Shown: positions 1 to 5,817 of the stretch, in pieces
Layout: each line of letters starts with the position of its first letter
How positions within the stretch are numbered: position 1 is the first letter of the stretch
Source: Novosphingobium sp.
GTDB taxonomy: Bacteria; Pseudomonadota; Alphaproteobacteria; Sphingomonadales; Sphingomonadaceae
Direction of reading: 5' to 3'
Length of the DNA: 6,910 bases
Assembly (NCBI GenBank): GCA_020853995.1
Contig: JADYXV010000322.1
Location: 1-6,910 of the forward strand
Program-made: the position numbers and the translations under genes
Notes under the pieces: generated by a model
The model's database searches: none
What the model saw: the letters and a program-made list of their open reading frames with translations, nothing else
What the model was told of the DNA's origin: nothing

Positions 1-1052
1 CCGGCTTTGAGCGAGCAAACATCCGCGCTCAACACTTCGGGCAACATCGGCACTACTCGGTCAGGGAAGTAAACCGAATTGCCGCGCTTGCGGGCTTCAC
101 GGTCAATCTGGCCACCCGGGCGCACGTAAAAGCTGACGTCGGCGATGGCCACGAGCGCACGGAAACCGCCTTCGCCATCAGGTTCGGCCCAAATCGCGTC
201 ATCATGGTCGCGTGCGTCACTGGGATCGATCGCAACAATCGGTAAATGCCGCAAATCCTCTCGATGGCCCTCGCTTAGCGGCAGCTTCGCGGCAATGTTG
301 GCTTCTAGCAGCGCCTCGTTCGGGAAGATCAACGGGATACCGTGCTTGTGAATGGCAATCAGGCTGAAAGCGCGCGGTGCCAAAGGATCGCCCAACACTG
401 CCGTGACCCGCATGCCGGACCGTGGCGAGCGGCCTGCGGGTTCTGCCAAAACCAACTGGCCGGCTTCCGCCACGCCAAGATCCGATATCTGCACGGCGTT
501 GCGCACGCGCTTATCGACTGGTGCCAGCCAACCTTTCCCTGTGCCGTCAAGTTCCACAACACCAAGCATCTGCTCTTCGTTAGTGGCGAGTTTCTTCATC
601 GGATGGGCCAGCCAGCCATTGCCGACTTCCTCTGTCCGCGCCAGAATACGGTCACCCACTTTGAGCGCCGCCTGACGATCCCGCGCTTTGCCGCGTGGTT
701 CGATCACTCGCAATCGCGGCGGGGGGCTGGCGTCATCAGGCTGCCAACTGTCCGGGATGGCATAGGCCTCGCCATCCTCGATCTCCATTACGCGCAACAC
801 TGTTACGCGAGGAACTCCACCCATGGCATGAAAGGCGCTGCGATTGCCATCTATCAGGCCTTCTTCAGCCATGTCTTTCAGCAAGGCCTTGAGCGCGATC
901 TTTTCTGCACCTTTCAGGCCGAACGCCTTCGAGATTTCGCGTTTGCCCGCCGGTTCATCGGACTGCGCGATGAAATCAAGGATCTGCTCACGCGAAGGCA
1001 TGCCTTGCGGGAGCCTGTGTGACGTTTTCGGCGGGAATTTGCTATTTACCAT
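1..1052 (-). CDS. rnr: Ribonuclease R (3'-5' exoribonuclease), N-terminal part, cut by left window edge
   Basis: This is the N-terminal ~350 residues of RNase R, a processive cytoplasmic 3'-5' exoribonuclease that degrades structured RNA. The frame stays open to the left edge. Residues ~21-66 form a winged-helix domain (SREQILDFIAQSDEPAGKRE is typical), followed by cold-shock/OB-like sequence. The RNB catalytic domain begins around residue 260, with IDPSDARDHDD at ~275-285. Its D276, D282, D284 and D285 match the spacing of the metal-binding aspartates of RNase II/R. The rest of RNB and the S1 domain lie outside the window. The start is uncertain: ATG at 1052 gives a basic N-terminal extension that I judge usual for alphaproteobacterial RNase R. 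In-frame alternatives are ATG 1061, GTG 1073 and ATG 1001, and none has a strong ribosome binding site. The gene follows the M28 peptidase by about 40 bases and is probably co-transcribed with it. Identity is secure; only the start is open. Confidence 0.96.
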   Translation of the reverse strand, partial: MVNSKFPPKTSHRLPQGMPSREQILDFIAQSDEPAGKREISKAFGLKGAEKIALKALLKDMAEEGLIDGNRSAFHAMGGVPRVTVLRVMEIEDGEAYAIPDSWQPDDASPPPRLRVIEPRGKARDRQAALKVGDRILARTEEVGNGWLAHPMKKLATNEEQMLGVVELDGTGKGWLAPVDKRVRNAVQISDLGVAEAGQLVLAEPAGRSPRSGMRVTAVLGDPLAPRAFSLIAIHKHGIPLIFPNEALLEANIAAKLPLSEGHREDLRHLPIVAIDPSDARDHDDAIWAEPDGEGGFRALVAIADVSFYVRPGGQIDREARKRGNSVYFPDRVVPMLPEVLSADVCSLKA

Positions 1053-1054
1053 TT

Positions 1055-1080
1055 CCGGCATGTGGTCTTTCACATGCCGG
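1055..1080 (-). repeat. Perfect 10-bp inverted repeat (stem-loop) at the rnr start
   Basis: CCGGCATGTG (1055-1064) and CACATGCCGG (1071-1080) are exact reverse complements separated by a 6-base loop, GTCTTT on the plus strand. The structure lies between the peptidase stop and rnr, ending two bases from the rnr ATG at 1052, and includes the alternative ATG at 1061 and GTG at 1073. Neither side has a T-run, so it does not look like a normal intrinsic terminator. In mRNA it could hide the initiation region or act as an mRNA stability or processing element. Its presence is certain; its function is inference. Confidence 0.85.
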
Positions 1081-1094
1081 ATGGCAAGCAGTCT

Positions 1095-2417
1095 TCAAGG
1101 CTTTGGCAATGGTGCGAATTGACCACCAGGCACAGCAGATGCGACCGGGCTTTGCGCACCTGTCGCACTCACTGCGCTGACGCCAAACAACCAGTCATCA
1201 GCCCTCACCCCTGGAAAACTGGCGGCAAGCGCCGAAGTCTCGCCAACTTTGGTCTCCCACACAGGGGCATCGGTGCGGCGCTGCCACACGATATAATGCG
1301 ATGCTCCTGCAACTGCCGGCCACTCCAACTCGGTTGATGTTTGCACTGCGCCTTTCATTCTGGGCGCGGGGGGCATGGGAGCAGATGCGAGAGCCGCAAG
1401 GGCACGCACGTTCAGCCGTGTCACTTTGGCAAGGTACGGGAAATCCATCTCGTCTATCGTATCGCCAAACTTCACGCCATTTTCAGTTCGCAGGTCCTGA
1501 TGCTGGTGTTCATAATCCTCGACGGCCACGCTGAACCGGATTGCGGGGAAACCCTTGTCCGAAAACGGCAATTGGTCGCCGCCCCGGCCCATCCGGTCAG
1601 CGCGCCAGATCTGCCGCACGGCAAGGCCGGAAGCGTCTTGTGTTGAAAGGCCGCCGATCCAGCGTGCGATGTTGCGCGATGGGCTATCATTCTCGCCGCC
1701 ATAGCGCCGCATTTGCGCCCGCAACGCATCAGTTGCATCGGCACGCGGGCCTTCGGAAAGGACCCGGACATGCTTGTCATCGTGATAGCCATCAGACCCG
1801 CGTGATCCGCCAACGATATCGTTGTTAAGCACCGCCTTAACAGTCCAGCCCTGCTCGGCGGCATAATCTGCCAGCAATTTACCACCAAGCAGCCCTTGTT
1901 CCTCGCCCGACAAGGCCGCATAAACGATGGTGCCTGCGTACTTTTGCCGGGAAAGTACCCGCGCTGCTTCCATTACCAGCGCCACACCTGATGCGTCATC
2001 ATTGGCTCCGGGGGCATCGCTTGTCGCATCGAGGATTTGGCTGACGCGGCTGTCAATATGGCCCTGAACTATCACGACTTCGTTGGGCCGCTCTGTCCCG
2101 CGCTGGATTGCCACGACATTGACCAGACGCGTCGGGACGGGCACCCTGTCGCCCGTTACCATGCGTTCAGGCAAAACGATCGCGAGACATCCCCCGCAAG
2201 CTGCCGAAGTCTTGCGAAACTCGGCCTCGGCCCAATTTCGTGCAGCACCGATGCCGCGCTTGGGATCTGTTTGTATGGACAGCGTGTGCCGCGTGCCAAA
2301 GCTCACCATACGTTCGACGTCAGCGCGCATACGCGCTTCTGATATCGCGTCTTCGGGCGCGGCGGCGAATGCGGTTGCCGAAACAACCAACGATAAAAAT
2401 GGAAGGATAATGCGCAT
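1095..2417 (-). CDS. Secreted M28-family zinc metallopeptidase (aminopeptidase) with C-terminal Ig/FnIII-like domain
   Basis: This 440-residue protein is a probable exported aminopeptidase. The N-terminus (MRIILPFLSLVVSATAFAAA) is a signal peptide with likely cleavage after AFA near residue 18, which places the enzyme in the periplasm or outside the cell. M28 zinc ligands appear in order: H120 in GHIDSR, D140 in GANDDASG, catalytic E172 with ligand E173 in SGEEQG, D200 in NNDIVGG and H304 in EHQHQD. The two-zinc site therefore looks intact. Residues ~340-440 are beta-rich (LEWPAVAGASHYIVWQRR and so on) and resemble a fibronectin III or Ig-like accessory domain. I chose ATG 2417 because it starts the signal peptide directly. 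A longer frame from TTG 2483 would begin inside the proS terminator loop and bury the signal peptide. The ribosome binding site is weak or absent. The natural substrate cannot be read from sequence. Confidence 0.92.
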   Translation of the reverse strand: MRIILPFLSLVVSATAFAAAPEDAISEARMRADVERMVSFGTRHTLSIQTDPKRGIGAARNWAEAEFRKTSAACGGCLAIVLPERMVTGDRVPVPTRLVNVVAIQRGTERPNEVVIVQGHIDSRVSQILDATSDAPGANDDASGVALVMEAARVLSRQKYAGTIVYAALSGEEQGLLGGKLLADYAAEQGWTVKAVLNNDIVGGSRGSDGYHDDKHVRVLSEGPRADATDALRAQMRRYGGENDSPSRNIARWIGGLSTQDASGLAVRQIWRADRMGRGGDQLPFSDKGFPAIRFSVAVEDYEHQHQDLRTENGVKFGDTIDEMDFPYLAKVTRLNVRALAALASAPMPPAPRMKGAVQTSTELEWPAVAGASHYIVWQRRTDAPVWETKVGETSALAASFPGVRADDWLFGVSAVSATGAQSPVASAVPGGQFAPLPKP

Positions 2418-2424
2418 GGCCACA

Positions 2425-2452
2425 AGCTTACGCACTTCGGTTCCAGAGCCAA
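2425..2452 (-). promoter_or_regulatory. Possible promoter for the M28 peptidase
   Basis: On the minus strand TTGGCT (2447-2452) and TAAGCT (2425-2430) are separated by 16 bases, a tolerable match to a housekeeping -35/-10 pair (4 of 6 and 3 of 6 consensus bases). The peptidase needs its own promoter because an intrinsic terminator lies just upstream. The -10 is only 7 bases from ATG 2417, so transcription would begin at or next to the start codon. This is a weak, pattern-based call. Confidence 0.25.
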
Positions 2453-2463
2453 GAGGCAGGCGC

Positions 2464-2493
2464 AAAAAAGGGTGGTGACACAAGCCACCACCC
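2464..2493 (-). terminator. Intrinsic (rho-independent) terminator after proS
   Basis: Six bases after the proS stop, the minus strand reads GGGTGGTG, an 8-base loop GCTTGTGT, then CACCACCC, followed at once by TTTTTT (2464-2469). The 8-bp stem is perfect and G+C-rich and the U-run is directly adjacent, which is the classic layout. It ends the phaR-proS transcript and separates it from the peptidase and rnr. The plus strand does not carry the T-run on its downstream side, so the signal is directional. Confidence 0.92.
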
Positions 2494-2499
2494 CGAAAT

Positions 2500-4047
2500 T
2501 CAATAGGACCGTGCTATCAGGATCGTTTCTACGGCAGGCTCTCCGGTAAAGGGACAGGTGCCTGTCGGTTTGGGAGCATCGAGCGGCGTATTGCGGATCG
2601 TGAGCTTGAGGCCCTTGAGCTGTTCGACAACCTTTTCAAGCGCAGCGCCGGTGGGCTTGGACCAGCCCATTTCAACCCAACCCGGGAACTTTGCGCTTTC
2701 GCTGAAGTAAGCCGTGAGGCCGGCCAAATCGGTTATGTCGCGCACAATTTGCGCATCACGCCGCGCGCGTGCTTCTTCATAAAGGCTGGTCTGGATGGCT
2801 TCCAACTGGGCTGCTGCACCGGCAATGAAGTCATCCTTGGGCATGCCGATGAAGTTCGGCTTGGCATCAGCGCGCCACAACTGATCGCGGCGCAATGCTG
2901 AAACCTGTCCACCCTCGGCATCACGACCGCCAATCTCGAGGATCAAGGGGACACCCTTCTTGACCCACGACCAGCGCTTTTGCGTTGCCTTGCCGGGGCG
3001 CTTGTCAAGCAAGACGCGGACGCGTTCATCAAACACCGATTGTTTTGCAAGACTTGCGCGGATTTCCTCGCAATAAGTCACCAAGGAGGCATCGCCGTCG
3101 TTATCACGCAGCATGGGCAGGATGACAATTTGCTGCGGTGCCACCTGCGGCGGAACGCGCAAACCATCGTCATCACCGTGCGTCATGATGACGCCACCGA
3201 TCAGCCGCGTTGATACACCCCACGAGGTCGTATGCGCCAGCGCCTGCTGGCCATCCTTGTCCTGATAGCGGATACCGGCGGACTGCGCGAAAGTGGTGCC
3301 AAGATAATGCGATGTACCGGCCTGAAGCGCCTTGCCGTCCTGCATCATCGCCTCGATCGAGAACGTCTCCACGGCTCCCGGGAAGCGCTCGTTCTCCGGC
3401 TTTGGACCAGCCACGACCGGCATTGCCAGCGGACCTTCGGAAAAGGCGCGATACATTTCCAGCGCGCGCAGGGTTTCGGACATGGCATCCGCCTCATCGG
3501 CATGCGCGGTATGGCCTTCCTGCCACAGGAACTCGCTGGTCCGCAAAAACATGCGCGTACGCATTTCCCAACGCACAACATTAGCCCACTGGTTCACCAT
3601 GAGCGGAAGATCGCGCCATGATTGAACCCAGCGTGCCATCGCTGCGCCGATCACCGTTTCCGATGTTGGCCGCACGACCAGCGGTTCTTCGAGCTTCGCT
3701 TCGGGATCAGGAACCAGTCCGCCTTTGCCATCGGCAATCAGGCGGTGATGCGTGACGACTGCCATTTCTTTGGCAAATCCGTCAACGTGCTCGGCTTCTT
3801 TGGCGAAGTAGGACAAGGGAATGAACAGCGGGAAGTAGCAGTTTTCAACGCCTGCTTCCTTGATCTGGGCATCCATAAGCTTCTGGATGCGTTCCCAGAT
3901 GCCATATCCCCAAGGCTTTATGACCATGCAGCCGCGCACGCCTGATTCCTCGGCAAGCTCGGCTTCGGCGATAACGGCCTGATACCACTGGGCGAAGTCG
4001 TCAGCGCGCTTCACGTTGAGCGCGTGCTTGATAGTAGGCTGGTTCAT
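2500..4047 (-). CDS. proS: Prolyl-tRNA synthetase, archaeal/eukaryotic-like class
   Basis: ProS charges tRNA-Pro with proline in the cytoplasm and is a class II synthetase. With ATG 4047 the protein has 515 residues and starts MNQPTIKHALNVKRADDF. The proline-binding TSE loop is at ~128-130, motif 2 at ~160-180 (RTSEFLWQEGHTAH) and motif 3 at ~274-293 (GVSTRLIGGVIMTHGDD). The motif 2 and 3 wording, the absence of the bacterial editing insertion between them, and the C-terminal -SY mark the eukaryote-like type (ProS type 3), not the E. coli type. An anticodon-binding domain follows from ~310. The C-terminal domain, which holds four zinc-binding cysteines in many relatives, keeps only one cysteine (PTGTCPFTGEP). 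An upstream in-frame ATG at 4098 would add 17 residues but sits inside a strong stem-loop and breaks the usual family N-terminus. No clear ribosome binding site precedes either start. The gene probably shares a transcript with phaR and ends at the terminator at 2464-2493. Confidence 0.96.
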   Translation of the reverse strand: MNQPTIKHALNVKRADDFAQWYQAVIAEAELAEESGVRGCMVIKPWGYGIWERIQKLMDAQIKEAGVENCYFPLFIPLSYFAKEAEHVDGFAKEMAVVTHHRLIADGKGGLVPDPEAKLEEPLVVRPTSETVIGAAMARWVQSWRDLPLMVNQWANVVRWEMRTRMFLRTSEFLWQEGHTAHADEADAMSETLRALEMYRAFSEGPLAMPVVAGPKPENERFPGAVETFSIEAMMQDGKALQAGTSHYLGTTFAQSAGIRYQDKDGQQALAHTTSWGVSTRLIGGVIMTHGDDDGLRVPPQVAPQQIVILPMLRDNDGDASLVTYCEEIRASLAKQSVFDERVRVLLDKRPGKATQKRWSWVKKGVPLILEIGGRDAEGGQVSALRRDQLWRADAKPNFIGMPKDDFIAGAAAQLEAIQTSLYEEARARRDAQIVRDITDLAGLTAYFSESAKFPGWVEMGWSKPTGAALEKVVEQLKGLKLTIRNTPLDAPKPTGTCPFTGEPAVETILIARSY

Positions 4048-4049
4048 GG

Positions 4050-4069
4050 TTTGCGCGTTAAGGCGCAAA
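4050..4069 (-). repeat. Stem-loop directly upstream of the proS start
   Basis: On the minus strand TTTGCGC, loop CTTAAC and GCGCAAA form a perfect 7-bp hairpin ending two bases before ATG 4047. It occupies the place where a Shine-Dalgarno sequence would be, and none is visible. It could lower translation initiation or act with the upstream stem-loop at 4074-4107. Presence is certain; function is inferred. Confidence 0.7.
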
Positions 4070-4073
4070 AGGG

Positions 4074-4107
4074 TTTCCCGCAATGCCGGATTCGGCATCG
4101 CAGGAAA
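4074..4107 (-). repeat. Long RNA stem-loop between phaR and proS
   Basis: As minus-strand RNA, positions 4107-4093 pair with 4088-4074 over 15 bp around the tetraloop AATC. Thirteen pairs are Watson-Crick and two are G-U. On the opposite strand the same two positions would be A-C mismatches, so the structure favours minus-strand RNA. It starts 6 bases after the phaR stop and swallows the alternative proS ATG at 4098. Only a short TTTT follows, 3 bases after the stem, so termination would be weak at best. It may be an attenuator, an mRNA-stability element or a partial phaR terminator. Confidence 0.75.
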
Positions 4108-4113
4108 GGTTGA

Positions 4114-4665
4114 TTACTTCGCCAGTTGATCCAGCTTCTTCTGCATCTCGGCCATCTGCGCCCGCAATGCGTCAAGTTCGCTGCCTTCGGTTGCAGGCTT
4201 TTCATCTTCCTTGGCCACAGCACCGGGCACGAATGCTGCGGCAGCTGCCTTGAACATTTCCATGTTGCGCTGAGCAATCTGCGCGAGGGGATTTGTACCA
4301 ATGCTTTCCTCGATAGCCTTGCGCATCTTGGCCTGGTTATCGCGGAAATGATCCATCGAAGCTTCAAAGTAACCCGGCAGGAAAGCCTGCATCGAATTGC
4401 CGTACATCGAAATCAACTGGCGCAGGAAATTGGTTGGCAAAATCTGCTCGCCAGCTGCTTCTTCGTCCATGATGATTTGCGTAAGGATCGCATGGGTCAG
4501 ATCAGCGCCGGTCTTGGCGTCGAGCACTTTGAAGTCAACGTTGTCCTTCACCATCTGTGCAAGATGATCGAGGGTTATGTAGCTTGAGGTGCTCGTGTTG
4601 TAGAGACGGCGATTGGCGTACTTTTTGATTATTACGGTTTCGCCGGTCTTGGATTCACTGGACAT
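4114..4665 (-). CDS. phaR: Polyhydroxyalkanoate synthesis repressor PhaR
   Basis: PhaR is a cytoplasmic DNA-binding repressor that also senses polyhydroxyalkanoate. In studied relatives it represses the phasin gene phaP and its own gene until polymer granules titrate it away. The 183-residue protein has the N-terminal DNA-binding domain at ~12-65 (IIKKYANRRLYNTSTSSYIT is diagnostic), then the PHB-accumulation regulator segment at ~81-116 (FLRQLISMYGNSMQAF) with amphipathic sequence. An Ala-rich linker follows, and a short coiled-coil-like C-terminus (ELDALRAQMAEMQKKLDQL). I chose ATG 4665 because TGGGG lies about 9 bases upstream. ATG 4680 would add five residues and has no ribosome binding site. 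The gene is followed at 66 bases by proS and preceded by a tandem repeat that could be its own operator. No PHA synthase or phasin gene is in the window. Confidence 0.93.
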   Translation of the reverse strand: MSSESKTGETVIIKKYANRRLYNTSTSSYITLDHLAQMVKDNVDFKVLDAKTGADLTHAILTQIIMDEEAAGEQILPTNFLRQLISMYGNSMQAFLPGYFEASMDHFRDNQAKMRKAIEESIGTNPLAQIAQRNMEMFKAAAAAFVPGAVAKEDEKPATEGSELDALRAQMAEMQKKLDQLAK

Positions 4666-4692
4666 GGATTGCGACCCCATCTGAGATAGGCG

Positions 4693-4722
4693 GGTTTAGC
4701 ATGTGCAGCATGTGCAGCGCAA
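4693..4722 (-). promoter_or_regulatory. Possible phaR promoter with operator-like spacer
   Basis: On the minus strand TTGCGC (4717-4722) could be a -35 and TAAACC (4693-4698) a weak -10, with an 18-base spacer. That spacer consists exactly of two copies of TGCACATGC. A start site would fall near 4686, about 20 bases before ATG 4665. The box matches are modest, so the promoter itself is tentative. Confidence 0.35.
4698..4718. repeat. Tandem 9-bp direct repeat upstream of phaR, candidate PhaR operator
   Basis: GCATGTGCA occurs twice head to tail (4699-4707 and 4708-4716), and the 9-base period continues for one or two bases on each side. The minus strand reads as a series of TGC steps. PhaR proteins studied in Paracoccus and Rhodobacter are known to bind TGC/GCAG-rich sites upstream of phaP and phaR. 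The repeat does not match a strict CTGC-N-GCAG palindrome. Its place, 33 bases before the phaR start, suits autoregulation. Confidence 0.6.
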
Positions 4723-4752
4723 CAATTCTTAATTCCCAAGCATTTTGAAGCG

Positions 4753-5817
4753 TTATCGGGAAAACCGGTGGCCCATCAAGGTCAGCAATTCGTACTGTGA
4801 CAAACCACTGGTTTTTGCAGCCAAAGGCAGATCATAGACGACGCCCAGCCAATCCCCTTCACGGCATTCGGGGACCCCGGTCAGATCAACGATTGTCAGG
4901 TCCATTGAAATCCGGCCAAGTACCGGCAATGCGCGCCCCTGCCAGACAAACCGCCCTTTGCCCGACCAGCAGCGCAAAAAACCGTCGGCGTATCCGACGC
5001 TCAAAATGCCCGCTCGCATTGGCTGTTGCGCCGTGAAGGTTGCATTGTAGCCAACCTTATCTCCGGCCTGCAACGAGCGTACCTGGATGACTGCGGCTTC
5101 GGGGAAAGCCACCTGAGCGATCTTGCCTGCAAATTCCGGGCGCGCGATCCCGCCGTACAAGGCAAGTCCAGGTCGCGTCAGATCAGCATGATAGGCGCTG
5201 CCCAATGCGATTCCGGCGCTGTTGCAAAGGCTGAACCGCCTTGCACGGACAGACCGGCGGATACCGTCAAACCTTGCCAATTGGCTGGCGTTCTGCCCGA
5301 CATCCTCATCCGCGCTGGCAAGGTGGCTGAGACATATATCGATATCCAGCGTGGCAAACACTGCATCGCCAAGGTCGTCCATCGCAAAGCCGAGGCGGTT
5401 CAGTCCCGTGTCGACCATGACATGGCATCGGCCGCCGCCTGCCTTGCTCCACAGTCGCGCTTGCGCAACGCTGTTCAAAACAGGTATCACCCCGGTCGCC
5501 TTGGCAAAGGCAACATCCGCCGCGTTCAAGGGGCCGTGCAAGACTGCGATTTGCGCGGCAGGAACATGTGCCAGAACTTCGGGAGCCTCGCTCCAATGCG
5601 CAACAAAGAAATCGCGGCACCCGGCTTGGGTCAAGGTTTGCGCCACTCTGCCCGCACCAAGTCCGTACGCATTGGCCTTGACCGCAGCACCTGCAGACGC
5701 GGCCCCCGACAGCGCATCGAGGGTTTGCCAGTTTGCCGCAAGCGCGCCAGCATCCATCCGCAAGCGCAAAGGTGAAGGTGGCAGGTGGGAAGAAGGCAGG
5801 GAGCTAATCTCAATCAT
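4753..5817 (-). CDS. alr: Alanine racemase (PLP-dependent)
   Basis: Alr interconverts L- and D-alanine in the cytoplasm and supplies D-alanine for peptidoglycan. The 354-residue length is normal. The PLP lysine is K47 in AAVKANAYGLG. H165 (SHLAS), R141 (DTGLNRLG), R215 (RPGLALYGG) and the second catalytic base Y257 (KVGYNATF) match the known active-site pattern, and GRISMD at 301-306 is the conserved C-terminal motif. The fold is an N-terminal TIM barrel followed by a beta domain from ~235. The ATG at 5817 overlaps the transporter stop by 8 bases (ATGATTGA), so translation is probably coupled. AAGG lies almost against the start, closer than a usual ribosome binding site. ATG 5757 is unlikely because the conserved PLRLRMDAGAL segment precedes and includes it. 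A catabolic racemase role (often named dadX) is possible, but no dadA is nearby. Confidence 0.96.
   Translation of the reverse strand: MIEISSLPSSHLPPSPLRLRMDAGALAANWQTLDALSGAASAGAAVKANAYGLGAGRVAQTLTQAGCRDFFVAHWSEAPEVLAHVPAAQIAVLHGPLNAADVAFAKATGVIPVLNSVAQARLWSKAGGGRCHVMVDTGLNRLGFAMDDLGDAVFATLDIDICLSHLASADEDVGQNASQLARFDGIRRSVRARRFSLCNSAGIALGSAYHADLTRPGLALYGGIARPEFAGKIAQVAFPEAAVIQVRSLQAGDKVGYNATFTAQQPMRAGILSVGYADGFLRCWSGKGRFVWQGRALPVLGRISMDLTIVDLTGVPECREGDWLGVVYDLPLAAKTSGLSQYELLTLMGHRFSR

Noticed and set aside
342..1022. Plus-strand open frame of 226 codons
   Set aside because: It is antisense to rnr, whose frame carries clear RNase R motifs. The translation is rich in H, R, C and Q with no domain, typical of a shadow frame in G+C-rich DNA.
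2418..2483. Longer peptidase start at TTG 2483
   Set aside because: The codon lies in the loop of the proS terminator and would place 22 residues before an otherwise standard signal peptide.
4048..4098. Longer proS start at ATG 4098
   Set aside because: It lies inside a 15-bp stem-loop, has no ribosome binding site, and the extra 17 residues do not resemble the usual ProS N-terminus. It is not excluded, since it is only 15 bases from the phaR stop.
1055..4107. Shared ATGCCGG/CCGGCAT sequence in the rnr and phaR-proS hairpins, suggesting a dispersed repeat family
   Set aside because: The same 7-mer or close variants occur inside coding regions here (near 413, 5901 and 6444). The hairpins differ in stem length and loop, so common composition explains it better.
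4074..4107. phaR-proS stem-loop as a strong intrinsic terminator
   Set aside because: The stem is followed by CCC and only four T residues, not an adjacent U-run, and proS has no obvious promoter after it.
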